64,000 nt of DNA from Novosphingobium guangzhouense. Lineage in GTDB: Bacteria; Pseudomonadota; Alphaproteobacteria; Sphingomonadales; Sphingomonadaceae. Positions 53,238 to 62,055 of this stretch are shown here, piece after piece. The position numbers were made by a program, and so were the translations under genes. The stretch lies in the NCBI RefSeq assembly GCF_002896965.1, contig NZ_LYMM01000023.1, positions 56,057-120,056 of the forward strand. The letters are read 5' to 3'. Every line of letters begins with the position of its first letter. Positions within the stretch are counted from its first letter, which is position 1. Below the pieces are notes generated by a model. The model was not told where the DNA came from, ran no database searches, and worked only from the letters and a program-made list of their open reading frames with translations.

Positions 53238-53912
53238 ATGATGGCGGACCCCTCGCTCCGGAACCTGGAGGAAGAATTCACAGCGTTCGTTCGCGACCCA
53301 GCGTTCCCTTGCGTTGGGGCGAAGTCGGCGCTGGCCAAGGGTTCGCTCAAGGTCGTCGCGGCGCGCGACCTGACCAGCGCCTGGAACGACGTCGTGATCC
53401 ACCGGGAGCTGCTGCAGTGGAGCCAGGACTATCAGGGCGACCCGGAAGGACTGCGCAGCCTGGCCGTCGTCTTCGAAGGCCCCGACGACCTCACCGAGCG
53501 CGCGTTCGAACACGCGATGTGGGAGCGCATTCAGTCCTTCGCGGACAAGGACGCCTGGCTCGGCCAGCCCTACGACGATGCGGTAAGTCCTGATCCGGAG
53601 GACCCGCACTTCTCGCTCAGCTTCGGTGGCAGCGCGTTCTTCGTCGTCGGCCTGCACCCCAATGCCTCGCGGCCCGCGCGACGTTTCACGCGCCCGGTGC
53701 TGGTGTTCAACCTGCACGAACAGTTCGAGAGATTACGCGCCGAAGGCCGCTACGAGCGCATGCGCGAGCGCATCCTCGACCGTGACCTCGCCATCGCGGG
53801 CTCGCTCAATCCGATGCTAGCGCGCCACGGCGAGGCGAGCGAGGCGCGCCAGTACAGCGGCCGCGCGGTCGAGCCGGACTGGGGCTGCCCGTTCAGGGAC
53901 CCGCGTGTATGA
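53238..53912 (+). CDS. YqcI/YcgG-family protein, GntA-like heme N-hydroxylase candidate
   Basis: The protein has 224 residues and resembles the YqcI/YcgG family, which includes GntA, the heme-dependent N-hydroxylase of the guanitoxin pathway that oxidises a guanidine group. Family-like stretches are FVRDPAFPCVGAKSAL near the start, FFVVGLHPNASRPARRF in the middle, and a C-terminal DWGCPFR. The start at 53238 has GGAGAG upstream. It overlaps the next gene by ATGA. No other guanitoxin genes are present, so a broader N-hydroxylation of a guanidino compound is the safer guess. Confidence 0.78.
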   Translation: MMADPSLRNLEEEFTAFVRDPAFPCVGAKSALAKGSLKVVAARDLTSAWNDVVIHRELLQWSQDYQGDPEGLRSLAVVFEGPDDLTERAFEHAMWERIQSFADKDAWLGQPYDDAVSPDPEDPHFSLSFGGSAFFVVGLHPNASRPARRFTRPVLVFNLHEQFERLRAEGRYERMRERILDRDLAIAGSLNPMLARHGEASEARQYSGRAVEPDWGCPFRDPRV

Positions 53913-54529
53913 GCGATGCGAAAGTGATTGAGCCCAAAGTGATCGGCCCGCGCAGCGGTGCCGCCTTCCTCCTCGGCGCGGGCGAGATACTCACCGTGAC
54001 CGACCCGCAGGGCTGCCAGGTCGCCGACCTGCTGGCCTTCGCGGCGCACGACGTGCGCGAAGTCATCTCGAACGGGCGCACGTTCGACTATGAGGAGACC
54101 ATCAGTCTCACCACCGGCAACCGACTCTGGTCCAACCGCTCGCGGGTGCTGCTGGAGATCGTCGAGGACACCGTCGGCCGACACGACTTCCTGCTGACGC
54201 CCTGCAGCGAGGCGACATTCCGGCACTTCTATCCCGACAAGCCGGTCCATCGCGGATGTTTCGGCAACCTCGCCGCAGCGCTCTCGCCCTACGGGATCGA
54301 GGAGGACGCAATCCCCACCGCGTTCAACCTTTTCATGAACGTGCCGGTGGAGCAGGATACGGGGCGCATCTCGGTGATCCCGCCCACCAGCGTCGCGGGC
54401 GACCTGATCCGCCTGCGCGCGGCCGAGGACTGCGTGATCGGGCTGACCGCCTGCTCGGCCTATGCATCGAACGGCGGGTCGTTCAAGCCGATCCATTACG
54501 CCATACAACCGGCGCCGGCCCCGGTTTAG
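53909..54529 (+). CDS. DUF1989 protein, carboxyguanidine-deiminase (CgdA/CgdB)-like
   Basis: The protein has 206 residues of the urea-carboxylase-associated DUF1989 family. Visible conserved parts are GCQVADLLAF, HDFLLTPCSEATF, HRGCFGNLAAAL and PTAFNLFMNVPV. The family includes CgdA and CgdB, the subunits of carboxyguanidine deiminase in guanidine degradation. Its start overlaps the GntA-like gene (ATGA), so both act together. Other members occur singly, and the substrate here is not proven. No guanidine carboxylase gene is nearby. Confidence 0.85.
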   Translation: MSDAKVIEPKVIGPRSGAAFLLGAGEILTVTDPQGCQVADLLAFAAHDVREVISNGRTFDYEETISLTTGNRLWSNRSRVLLEIVEDTVGRHDFLLTPCSEATFRHFYPDKPVHRGCFGNLAAALSPYGIEEDAIPTAFNLFMNVPVEQDTGRISVIPPTSVAGDLIRLRAAEDCVIGLTACSAYASNGGSFKPIHYAIQPAPAPV

Positions 54530-54630
54530 ACCGGCAGGCCGGGGCCGGTTTCGCCCTGGCTCAGCGAGATCAGGAACAGCGCGTTGCCGATGCGTGGGTA
54601 GATGTCCTCGCCCAGGTGACAGCGAAGGAA
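54526..54630 (-). pseudogene. Possible C-terminal gene remnant
   Basis: The minus strand holds a 34-codon open stretch ending at 54526, read as LGEDIYPRIGNALFLISL and so on, after an in-frame stop at 54631-54633. It has a protein-like sequence but no start and no ribosome site, and it abuts the DUF1989 stop. I do not recognise the family. It may be the tail of a gene deleted here. Confidence 0.3.
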
Positions 54631-54709
54631 TCAGCGAGTTCGATTACGGCGTGCCGCGGGAACTATGTCAGTGCCCTTGCGCTCTCAATACCTGTAATGG
54701 AGTAGATGC

Positions 54710-55018
54710 ATGTCCACCACCATCAAGGCACTGTTTCCTGGCCGCCGGGAAGTCGAGCTTGCAGTCGAGCACCTCGTTCAGGAATATGGCATAGAACGGA
54801 CCGACATCTTCATCGAGCCCGCGGGGAGCAAAAACAGCGCTGGCGATCAGCCTGCCGGGGCGGACGTCGCGAGCGGACAAAACCGGGAAACGCCGGAGGG
54901 CTCCGGCGCGGCATACGAAGGTCAGCTTGTCGTCTCGGTGGATATGAACGAGGATGAAGGCGATGCGGTCATCCAGGCTTTTCGCGACGCTGGTGCGGTT
55001 GAAGTCGCCGGCGGCTAA
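54710..55018 (+). CDS. Small stress-protein-like protein (YflT-like)
   Basis: The protein has 102 residues with an alternating alpha-beta pattern (STTIKALFPGRREVELAVEHLVQEYGI, then a loop rich in Gly, Ala and Gln, then QLVVSVDMNEDEGDAVIQAF). This is reminiscent of the general-stress protein YflT/17M family (pfam11181-like). It starts at 54710 behind ATGGAG. GGAAC lies upstream near 54658 but the -10 region (CGCT) is imperfect. Function unknown. Confidence 0.72.
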   Translation: MSTTIKALFPGRREVELAVEHLVQEYGIERTDIFIEPAGSKNSAGDQPAGADVASGQNRETPEGSGAAYEGQLVVSVDMNEDEGDAVIQAFRDAGAVEVAGG

Positions 55019-55132
55019 TCTGTCAGCGGGTGTCCTAGACGCTGCATCGTAGGTCCGGCGACCCATTTAGCGCGTCCAGAGCTGCGATTGGGCGTTATTC
55101 GATGATCATGCAACAATTTGAGGGACGGTCCG

Positions 55133-55423
55133 ATGCGAACCAGGGAGAAGCTAGCAGACGTAGTCGCGGGTCAGCCGGGGCGGCTGCAGCGTAAGCAGTT
55201 CGTTCGGTCGCTGAAGGAAACTGCGGTTCGCGCGGTAGTGACGGCCTCTGTCACCTTCGCCGTAGGCTGGGTTCTCAAGCGGATGTTCGAAAATTCGGTT
55301 GCCGATGCGGCGAAGGAGGGTGCGGCTGAGGGCGCTCAGCAAGACGTCGCGGAAGGAAATACCGGCGATCCCAAGCAGGGCCCCTCGCCAGCAGCTGCCG
55401 GGACTGAGGAGGCGACAACGTAA
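55133..55423 (+). CDS. Small membrane-anchored protein, unknown
   Basis: The protein has 96 residues with a basic N-terminus, one hydrophobic segment (AVVTASVTFAVGWVLKRMF, about 41-58) and an acidic, Ala-, Gly- and Pro-rich tail. I recognise no family. ATG 55133 is preceded by GAGGGAC. The frame's earlier TTG at 55118 is less likely. It follows a stress-type gene in the same direction. Confidence 0.65.
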   Translation: MRTREKLADVVAGQPGRLQRKQFVRSLKETAVRAVVTASVTFAVGWVLKRMFENSVADAAKEGAAEGAQQDVAEGNTGDPKQGPSPAAAGTEEATT

Positions 55424-55700
55424 CAATGCACGCCCGGAGTTTCATAGGTAGGCCGGACATTTGCGCCTCGGCACCACTCGCACCCTGATTGCGAGACCTC
55501 TTTCAGGCTTTTGCAATCCGAACGGAGTGTTTGAAAAGTGCAAGAAAGTTCAGCGCGGGAAATTTGTTCCAGAAATTTAGATGGCACCTCAAGCTGCCGA
55601 CCGCGTATTTACAACGGTTCGGCGCTTAATTGCAAAAGTGCCCCAACAAAAGTCGCCAACGCCTATTTAATCGCAAGCGGACATAGCCATTATCGGAGGC

Positions 55701-56405
55701 ATGGCTGATCTGACCTTCAGAACCGACCGGCGCGCCATGATTATTTCAAGCGCGGGCATTGCTCTTGCGGCCCTTGCCGGGCCGGCCGCCAAGCCACTTT
55801 TAGAATCGTCACCGCCGCACCGGCCAACCGCTATTCCAGCTACCCCCCGTAATTCTTCGGGCATGCCGCAGACGACTTTAGATGCCGCTCGCTTTTCGGT
55901 GGACCCGGCGCTGCTGCGCCGGGCTCTATCTGCGCTGGAGCAGCACTCAGGTTCGGTCAAGGCGCGAGACCGGATGGCCATTATAGATTTTACTGCGCCA
56001 TCTTCCGATCCCCGGCTGCACTTCCTCGATGTAGTGAGCGGCAAGGCTTCGCGGTTACTGGTCGCGCATGGTTCGGGCTCCGACCCGGGGCATACCGGGT
56101 TCCTCGAGCGGTTCTCCAACGCCTTCGGCTCCAATGCCTCGAGTGAGGGTGCCTTCCTCACGGCCGATTACTATACAGGAAAGCACGGTCGGTCGCAGCG
56201 TCTGGTGGGGCTCGACCCGACGAACAACAACGCGCTCAGCCGTGCGATCGTGATCCACAGCGCTTGGTATGCAAACGACGACATGATCCCCTCCCATGGC
56301 AAGCTCGGACGCAGTCAGGGATGCTTTGCGGTCGGCGAGAACAAGCTCAGCGACGTGTTCAGCTTCCTGGGCGAAGGACGGATGGTCTTTGCAGCCCGCG
56401 CTTAG
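55701..56405 (+). CDS. Murein L,D-transpeptidase-like protein (YkuD_2 type)
   Basis: The protein has 234 residues. A twin-arginine-like leader (TDRRAMIISSAGIALAALAG) suggests export, possibly folded. The C-terminal catalytic-domain family signature is HGKLGRSQGCFAV, with the nucleophile Cys and a preceding Ser-His pair. It belongs to the family named murein L,D-transpeptidase catalytic domain protein, whose activity is little tested. It lies 62 bases before a second L,D-transpeptidase gene. Exported, it would remodel peptidoglycan in the periplasm. Confidence 0.83.
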   Translation: MADLTFRTDRRAMIISSAGIALAALAGPAAKPLLESSPPHRPTAIPATPRNSSGMPQTTLDAARFSVDPALLRRALSALEQHSGSVKARDRMAIIDFTAPSSDPRLHFLDVVSGKASRLLVAHGSGSDPGHTGFLERFSNAFGSNASSEGAFLTADYYTGKHGRSQRLVGLDPTNNNALSRAIVIHSAWYANDDMIPSHGKLGRSQGCFAVGENKLSDVFSFLGEGRMVFAARA

Positions 56406-56467
56406 GGCAAGCGTGAAACCTACGTGATTTCCATAAGTTGTCGTACGGGTCTTACCAGGAGATCCGT

Positions 56468-57919
56468 GTGCATAGAACTGTGATCGCTTGCTCGTTGCTG
56501 GCCCTAACGGTCGCGCTTCCCGCGTGCCATTCGAAGCCTGACAATACGTCCCAGACAACCGAAGCGCCGCCGATCAACATTGACCAGGTGCGCTGGAATG
56601 ATGGGGCTGTCCGGCAGTTGCGCGATGCAATCGGCCGCCGTGCTGCGCATGGCCTCGACCGGGTGCGGTTCGCTGTGGATGGCCAGCCCGGCAATGCCGA
56701 AGGCGATCGCGCCCTGACGCAAAGCGCGTTGCGTTACGCCTCGGCGCTAGCCCGCGGGGCGTCAGATCCTGCCAAGCTCTATGACGTCTATACCGTCACC
56801 CGGCCCAATCCGAACCTGCTGAATGGTCTGGGTGCAGCTCTCAAGGAAGGTCATCTGGACAAATGGCTCGATGGGCTGGCTCCGCAGGACGACGGCTACC
56901 GCGCGCTGTCCAGGTCCTATCTCGCGCTGCGCAAGCAAGGCAGCGCGCCCGCCTCCACGATCCCCGACAAGGGCGAGCCGCTGAAGCCTGGCGCCACTGA
57001 CGCGCGGGTTCCCGCGATCACGCGCCAGCTTGTCGCCTCCGACTACCTCGATCGCTCTGCTGTGCAGGGAAACACCTACAACCCCACTATGGTCCGCGCG
57101 GTGCAGCGCATGCAGGCTGACTACGGAATCAAGCCGGATGGCGTCATCGGCGCTGACGCTCTCGAAATCCTCAACCTGTCGGACGCGGATCGGGCCCGGA
57201 CGATGGCGGTGGCGATGGAGCGGTTGCGCTGGCTCGACCGCAGTCCTGCCCCTACGCGCATCGACGTGAACGTTGCCGCGGGACGCCTTCTCTACTGGCG
57301 CGACGGTAAGGTCGCCGACAGCCGCAAAGTGGTCGTCGGTGAGCCTGAGAACGAGACACCCCAGTTGGGATCGCCGATCTATCGCCTCGTCGCCAACCCA
57401 ACGTGGACAGTGCCGCGCTCGATCCAGAACAAGGAGATCGCCGGCAAGGGGAGCGCCTACCTTGAGCGCAATAACATGGCATGGAAGGATGGCTGGGTTG
57501 TCCAGCAGCCTGGACCGAAAAATTCACTCGGCCTCGTGAAGTTCGACATGAAGAACGATCACCAGATCTACCTGCACGACACGCCCGCCAAGCAGCTCTT
57601 CCAGGAGGTCCAGCGTCAGCGCAGTCACGGCTGCGTGCGCGTAGAAGATGCTCTAGGGTTCGCCGAGATGCTTGCGAAGGACGAAGGCGTACTCGACGAA
57701 TGGCACAAAGCTCGTGCGACCGGCGAGGAGACGTTCGTCAAGCTGCCGCGCGAGATTCCCGTGAGGTTGCTCTACCAGACTGTGGTGCTCGGTGAGGATG
57801 GTGAGCCCGTTATCCGCTCTGACCCCTATGGCTGGAATGACCCCGTGGCCGCTGCCCTGGGCTTTTCGTCGCGTCAAGGTTATCGCCTGCGCACCTCTGA
57901 GAGCGACGTAGGGCCTTAA
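56468..57919 (+). CDS. L,D-transpeptidase lipoprotein (YcbB/LdtD type)
   Basis: The protein has 483 residues. GTG 56468 follows AGGAG by six bases and gives a lipoprotein leader with lipobox LPAC (C20), so it should be attached to a membrane. A peptidoglycan-binding domain (about 190-235: YNPTMVRAVQRMQADYGIKPDGVIG) comes before the YkuD catalytic domain (about 260-420), with HDTPA and the nucleophile motif SHGCVRVE (C389). It forms 3-3 cross-links in peptidoglycan. The TTG at 56438 would destroy the leader. Confidence 0.9.
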   Translation: MHRTVIACSLLALTVALPACHSKPDNTSQTTEAPPINIDQVRWNDGAVRQLRDAIGRRAAHGLDRVRFAVDGQPGNAEGDRALTQSALRYASALARGASDPAKLYDVYTVTRPNPNLLNGLGAALKEGHLDKWLDGLAPQDDGYRALSRSYLALRKQGSAPASTIPDKGEPLKPGATDARVPAITRQLVASDYLDRSAVQGNTYNPTMVRAVQRMQADYGIKPDGVIGADALEILNLSDADRARTMAVAMERLRWLDRSPAPTRIDVNVAAGRLLYWRDGKVADSRKVVVGEPENETPQLGSPIYRLVANPTWTVPRSIQNKEIAGKGSAYLERNNMAWKDGWVVQQPGPKNSLGLVKFDMKNDHQIYLHDTPAKQLFQEVQRQRSHGCVRVEDALGFAEMLAKDEGVLDEWHKARATGEETFVKLPREIPVRLLYQTVVLGEDGEPVIRSDPYGWNDPVAAALGFSSRQGYRLRTSESDVGP

Positions 57920-58063
57920 GCTACTTTCGAAAACGGGTCGCCCTCATGCGGATGTTGGCGATCTACCCTACTGGGCGATTGTGCGTTTCTCGTCGTCTGG
58001 AGCTTCATTCTCTCCCGGCATGAACGACTCAGAAACCGCCAACAAGCCTTCGTCCAGATGTAT

Positions 58064-58090
58064 AAAGGCCGCCCATAACGGGGCGGCCTT
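58064..58090 (-). terminator. Intrinsic terminator of the PA2169-like gene
   Basis: AAGGCCGCCC pairs with GGGCGGCCTT around ATAACG. On the minus strand TTTATAC follows. It lies 8 bases past the minus-strand gene's stop and faces the transpeptidase gene, for which it may work in part too. Confidence 0.75.
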
Positions 58091-58097
58091 AATCTTG

Positions 58098-58544
58098 TCA
58101 TGCAATGCTGTGCTTCAACGCGCTCATTTTATCGTGACCTTCTTTGACGGATACGAACGCCTTTTCTACGACGGAGCGCGAAGACGGTTCCAGCTCACTG
58201 TCGCGCAGCGCCTCTTCGAACTTGGCTTTGATGTGGTCTTCACCACGCTCGACTTCCTGGATGATCGCTTTGTCGTCTTTGCCAGTAATAGCCTGCTTCA
58301 GGTCCATAAACGTGCGGTGAGCGGCGGCGAGGAAGCTGCTGTCGTCCTCAGGGGTTCCGCCCAATCGGCGAACTTCGGCCTGAAGGTCGCTGGCCGCCGC
58401 GCTGCGGTCCCGTGCGAACTCAGCGAACATCGTAGCGAACTGGGTGCTCTCAGCATCCTTGGCAGCGTCCTCATAGCCCTTCATGCTATCGAGGGTCGTT
58501 TTGATCAGGCCGTTGAGCGTTGAGATCGTGGTTTGCGTGGTCAT
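58098..58544 (-). CDS. PA2169-like four-helix (ferritin-fold) protein
   Basis: The protein has 148 residues of DUF2383/PA2169 type: four long amphipathic helices (TISTLNGLIKTTLDSMKGYEDAA, QFATMFAEFARDRSAAASDL, ...GEDHIKAKFEEAL..., EKAFVSVKEGHDKM). Metal ligands typical of ferritins are not all evident. Start at 58544 with AAGGA upstream. Proteins of this family occur in stress regulons. An intrinsic terminator follows. Confidence 0.85.
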   Translation of the reverse strand: MTTQTTISTLNGLIKTTLDSMKGYEDAAKDAESTQFATMFAEFARDRSAAASDLQAEVRRLGGTPEDDSSFLAAAHRTFMDLKQAITGKDDKAIIQEVERGEDHIKAKFEEALRDSELEPSSRSVVEKAFVSVKEGHDKMSALKHSIA

Positions 58545-58897
58545 GATGTTATCCTTCTTGAGAGTTGCTTCAACCATCAGCCGGCAAACTTGATCCCTTC
58601 GAAGCGAAACATCCTATAGCCTGGCTCTGATGCGACGGTCGGCGACACCTTGATCGGACAGTTGCTACTGTTGAACGGGACCCACCTGCAGCCTTAATGG
58701 ATGACTCCGTTAATCCAGAGTTGCCGTATCAAATTACCCCGCATCGATAAGTGACAAGGTGTGGTGGGCCAATTCGGAACTGTCAGCCTCGTGACAGGGC
58801 CAGCAGCACGCCGTTCATGAACAACGGGTATTCTTGTCGGGCAGCGTCTGCCGAGGAACGCCCTGGCGCATCTTTGGCGCCGGACTTGATGAGATAT

Positions 58898-58921
58898 GGA
58901 ACCAGGCACATCGCGGCTGTT
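58898..58921 (+). promoter_or_regulatory. EcfG-type promoter candidate before the SDR gene
   Basis: GGAAC (58898-58902), 16 bases, GTT (58919-58921), 57 bases before the start at 58978. The rest of the 433-base divergent interval (58545-58977) shows no gene. Confidence 0.45.
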
Positions 58922-58977
58922 TTGGTTCTTGCCCGCCCGCTTCCGAGAGCGGGCCCATCCAAATGACAGGAGCGTTC

Positions 58978-59871
58978 ATGACCGACCGCCTCGCACTGCA
59001 AGATCCTCGCACACAGTATCCGCAGCCCCCGTTTCCAGAACAGCCGCAGACGGCGCCCGGCGTTGCTGCGGAAATGGACCCCAAGCCTGATCATGGCGAG
59101 GACAGCTATGTCGGGGCCGGCAAGCTCAAAGGACGAAAGGCTCTCATCACAGGGGGCGATTCCGGTATCGGGCGTGCTGCTGCAATCGCTTACGCGCGCG
59201 AAGGTGCAGATGTCGCCATTGCCTACCTGCCTGACGAGGAAAAGGACGCGAAGGAAGTCCTTGCCCTCATCGAAGCTGAAGGCCGCAAAGCCGTGGCTTT
59301 GCCCGGCGATATTACCGACGAGGCCTGGAGCAAGCAGCTGGTCGAGGACGCAGTGAGCGGACTTGGCGGCCTGGATATCCTGGTCATCAATGCCGGTCGC
59401 CAGCAATTTCGCGAGAGCGTTGCCGAGGTCAGTTCGCAGGATTTCGACAAGACCCTCAAGACAAATCTCTACGCATTGCACTGGATTGCCCAGGCTGCCG
59501 TTCCTCACCTTCCCGCGGGCGCATCAGTCATAACGACGGCGTCGGTTCAGGCCTATGAGCCGTCCGATATTCTGCTGGACTATGCCACGACCAAGGCGGG
59601 CATCGTCGCCTATACAAAGGCACTTGCAAAACAATTGATCGAAAAAGGCATTCGGGCCAACGTCGTGGCCCCTGGTCCGTTCTGGACTGTGCTCCAGCCT
59701 AGTGGTGGTCAACCTCAGGAAAAGGTCGCCAAGTTTGGCGAGCAGAGCCAGTTCGGTCGTCCCGGGCAGCCGGTCGAAATTGCGCCCGTTTACGTGCTCC
59801 TCGCTTCGCAGGAGGCCAGTTACATCACGGGAGAAGTCTATGGCGTGACCGGCGGCGCCGGCATCGCTTAA
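58978..59871 (+). CDS. Short-chain dehydrogenase (YhxC/general-stress type)
   Basis: The protein has 297 residues. An N-terminal extension of about 50 residues (rich in Pro and Gln, with [12 protein letters not shown]) precedes the SDR core TGGDSGIG (near 59-66), INAGRQQ, and YATTKAG for Tyr and Lys. The extension is typical of the stress-induced glucose/aldehyde dehydrogenase-like subgroup. ATG 58978 has AGGAG at good spacing. An EcfG-like promoter lies upstream. Substrate unknown. Confidence 0.88.
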   Translation: MTDRLALQDPRTQYPQPPFPEQPQTAPGVAAEMDPKPDHGEDSYVGAGKLKGRKALITGGDSGIGRAAAIAYAREGADVAIAYLPDEEKDAKEVLALIEAEGRKAVALPGDITDEAWSKQLVEDAVSGLGGLDILVINAGRQQFRESVAEVSSQDFDKTLKTNLYALHWIAQAAVPHLPAGASVITTASVQAYEPSDILLDYATTKAGIVAYTKALAKQLIEKGIRANVVAPGPFWTVLQPSGGQPQEKVAKFGEQSQFGRPGQPVEIAPVYVLLASQEASYITGEVYGVTGGAGIA

Positions 59872-60058
59872 GATATCCTGGCGGCCCGGCCCTTCGCCGG
59901 GTCGCCAGTTCGGAACTTGTGACTGATACCGAATACGAGACGCACGTCGGGTGTCGCGGAATCGAGCCTGGTCACACATTGCACATCGAGTTGAGTCATC
60001 TCTTCGATCCGCCACGAAAGCGACAAGGCGGCGCTGGCCATCGTCGCCGCACCATGCC

Positions 60059-60247
60059 GGGTATCGGGAACTTGCCGATCGGGCGCAAGCCATTCTTCCC
60101 GACGTCACGATGATCTACATCACGGGATACACCCGCAACGCTGCGGTTCATAACAGTCAGCTCGATCCCGGCACCGAATTCCTCGCAAAGCCATTTGGCA
60201 TTGACCGGTTGGCCGCCAAGGTACGGGCTGTGCCGGACCAGACCTAA
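60059..60247 (+). pseudogene. Receiver-domain C-terminal remnant
   Basis: The frame reads ELADRAQAILPDVTMIYITGYTRNAAVHN and ends AKPFGIDRLAAKVRAV. This is the C-terminal half of a receiver like that of the hybrid kinase at 39023 ([18 protein letters not shown]). The upstream half, including the aspartate, is missing, and no start codon fits. It lies 188 bases after the SDR gene. It is the tail of a lost hybrid kinase. Confidence 0.65.
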
Positions 60248-60540
60248 AACGCAGTGGGCCCGAAACCCGCTCGAATGTCAGCTATCCTTATGGTTCGGCG
60301 GCGAACCGGACATTCGTCTTTCGGCCCGCATTGGCGCGAACTCTTCGGCGGCACTGCGTCGATCTGTGGAGCTCCGATAACCGAATTGCGATCCTAAGAT
60401 ATTGCCCTTGTAGCTGCATAAGGACGGCGACCCTTCCGTAACCAGCGTTTCATGCCGGACAGGAATGGCGCACCGGTTCCAGTTGGCTGGAGAGACGCAG
60501 CCTGGACGGCATCGCCAAAGCCCCAAGGCGTACACAGTGT

Positions 60541-61272
60541 TTAGAGAGCGATCTGGGCAAGCCAATCAGGTCCGTGAATCCATTGTCGTTCAGGCAACTC
60601 TGACAGCCGACGCAGGGCTGCTAGGTCGCTGAGAATTACAGTTGATCCTCTTCGCTTTATCAACCCCTGCTGGTCCAGACTCCGCATAATCCGGTTCACA
60701 TGCACGCTCGTCAGACCAAGTATGTCCGCCAGATCTGCCTGCGTGAAAGGCCAATCGACCACGCCGCACTCTCGTCCGATATGTACGAGGCGATCATGCA
60801 CGTGGAGAAGCAATACGGCAAAGCGTTTGATAGCAGGCATTCGACCTAATGACGCCAAGCGTTCCATAAGGAATATTCGCTCTTGCTGAGCGCTAATGAA
60901 GAGGCTTGCCGCCAACGAAGGGGCCTCTTTGAAGATCCTGCCAATGGCGCTCAATGGCATTGACCGTATTGTTACGTCCGTCATTCCGACAAGCGTTTCG
61001 GCTGCAGTCTCCATCGCGAGGCTCGGCGCACCCAGCACGTCGCCAGGGGTGTGCAATTTGACGATCTGACGCTCTCCGCCTCTTAAATCAAAGCAGCTAA
61101 CCGCCCAGCCCGAGGAGAGCAGGAAGATTTCCTGTACAGGATCACCCTGCGTCCGAATGTCTCTGCGACGCGAGATGCGTTTTTCGGGCCCAAACAAACT
61201 GCGGAAAAGCGCCAGATCGTTGGCATTCAGTCCCGCAAACTCTGTCAAGCGCTGCATCGGTATGTCAGACAT
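60541..61272 (-). CDS. Crp/Fnr-family regulator
   Basis: The protein has 243 residues. A cyclic-nucleotide-binding-like domain (about 20-140, with GDPVQEIFLLSSGWAVS and HTPGDVLGAP) is followed by a helix-turn-helix of Crp type (FTQADLADILGLTSVHVNRIMRSL). The N-terminal Cys set of Fnr is absent, so it is not an oxygen-sensing Fnr. The Arg-Ser of cAMP binding is not seen either, so its signal is unknown. It faces away from the decayed alginate_export gene. Confidence 0.9.
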   Translation of the reverse strand: MSDIPMQRLTEFAGLNANDLALFRSLFGPEKRISRRRDIRTQGDPVQEIFLLSSGWAVSCFDLRGGERQIVKLHTPGDVLGAPSLAMETAAETLVGMTDVTIRSMPLSAIGRIFKEAPSLAASLFISAQQERIFLMERLASLGRMPAIKRFAVLLLHVHDRLVHIGRECGVVDWPFTQADLADILGLTSVHVNRIMRSLDQQGLIKRRGSTVILSDLAALRRLSELPERQWIHGPDWLAQIAL

Positions 61273-61381
61273 CCCACCCCCAATATTCGGCCAATAGAGC
61301 GCGGTGCTGGCGCCACTTTAACAGATGTTACGAAGGCCCACCCGAAACAATCAAGGCCGGAGAAACGGCAAAAAATAGAAA

Positions 61382-61924
61382 GTGATACCCGCAGCCGATG
61401 TCGCCAGGAGTGTCCGCGCAAGCTTTATCCATGCCGACCGGGGCTACACCTTCCAGGGCATCTGGAAACCGCGCCTCTCCGTGGGGTTCGACCGGGCCAG
61501 CGGCGACACGCTCGGAGGCTCCTATGACCGGTTCGACACACTTGTTCGGAATGCGGTAGGCCGACCTTGCCTCGGCGGGTCTCTATAATTCCATCGCGCG
61601 CACCAACCTGATGACACCCAATGTCCGCAGCGAAGCGACACTGAGCAAGCGGCTTGGCTGGTTCGCGGTCTATCGGGCGATATGCCTTGCATCGGGTGAG
61701 GACGGCTTTTCCCCGACCGGCGTGCGCGACGCATCGGAACCATCCGGGAATTTCGTCCGCCATCAATCCGAAGCAAACGTACGTTACTGGGTTGTGCCGC
61801 AGCGCCTGCGGTTCGAGTTTGACGGCTTGATCCTTGCCAAAGGGCGTTTCCTTCGCGACGCGCCAATGCGCCGTTCGGACGATGGACGCGCTATGCCTCT
61901 TTCAATCTAACCGCATCTTTTTGA
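61382..61924 (+). pseudogene. C-terminal remnant of an alginate_export-type outer-membrane protein
   Basis: Only the barrel's end is left. The first frame (61382 to about 61545) reads KPRLSVGFDRASGDTLGGSYDRFDTL. It shifts to another at CTTGTTCGG, where FGMR is followed by a stop and ADLASAGLYN. The text then runs through RYWVVPQRLRFEFDG and KGRFLRDAP. A second shift near 61864 gives NAPFGRWTRYASFNLTASF, ending at 61924. At least two frameshifts and one stop, and no N-terminal part. Similar outer-membrane proteins export polysaccharides or act as porins in sphingomonads. The family is from memory of its sequence. Confidence 0.65.
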
Positions 61925-62055
61925 AGGAGACTGTTCACTCTTCGCGAATGGCGGATAATCGAGGGAGCAACATTCGAAGCGGAACTTCTCCTTACGGCCA
62001 ATCGCGGCCAAGGCCAGATTAAAGGTGCTCCAAATTTAGTTTGCTCCCGGTGAAC

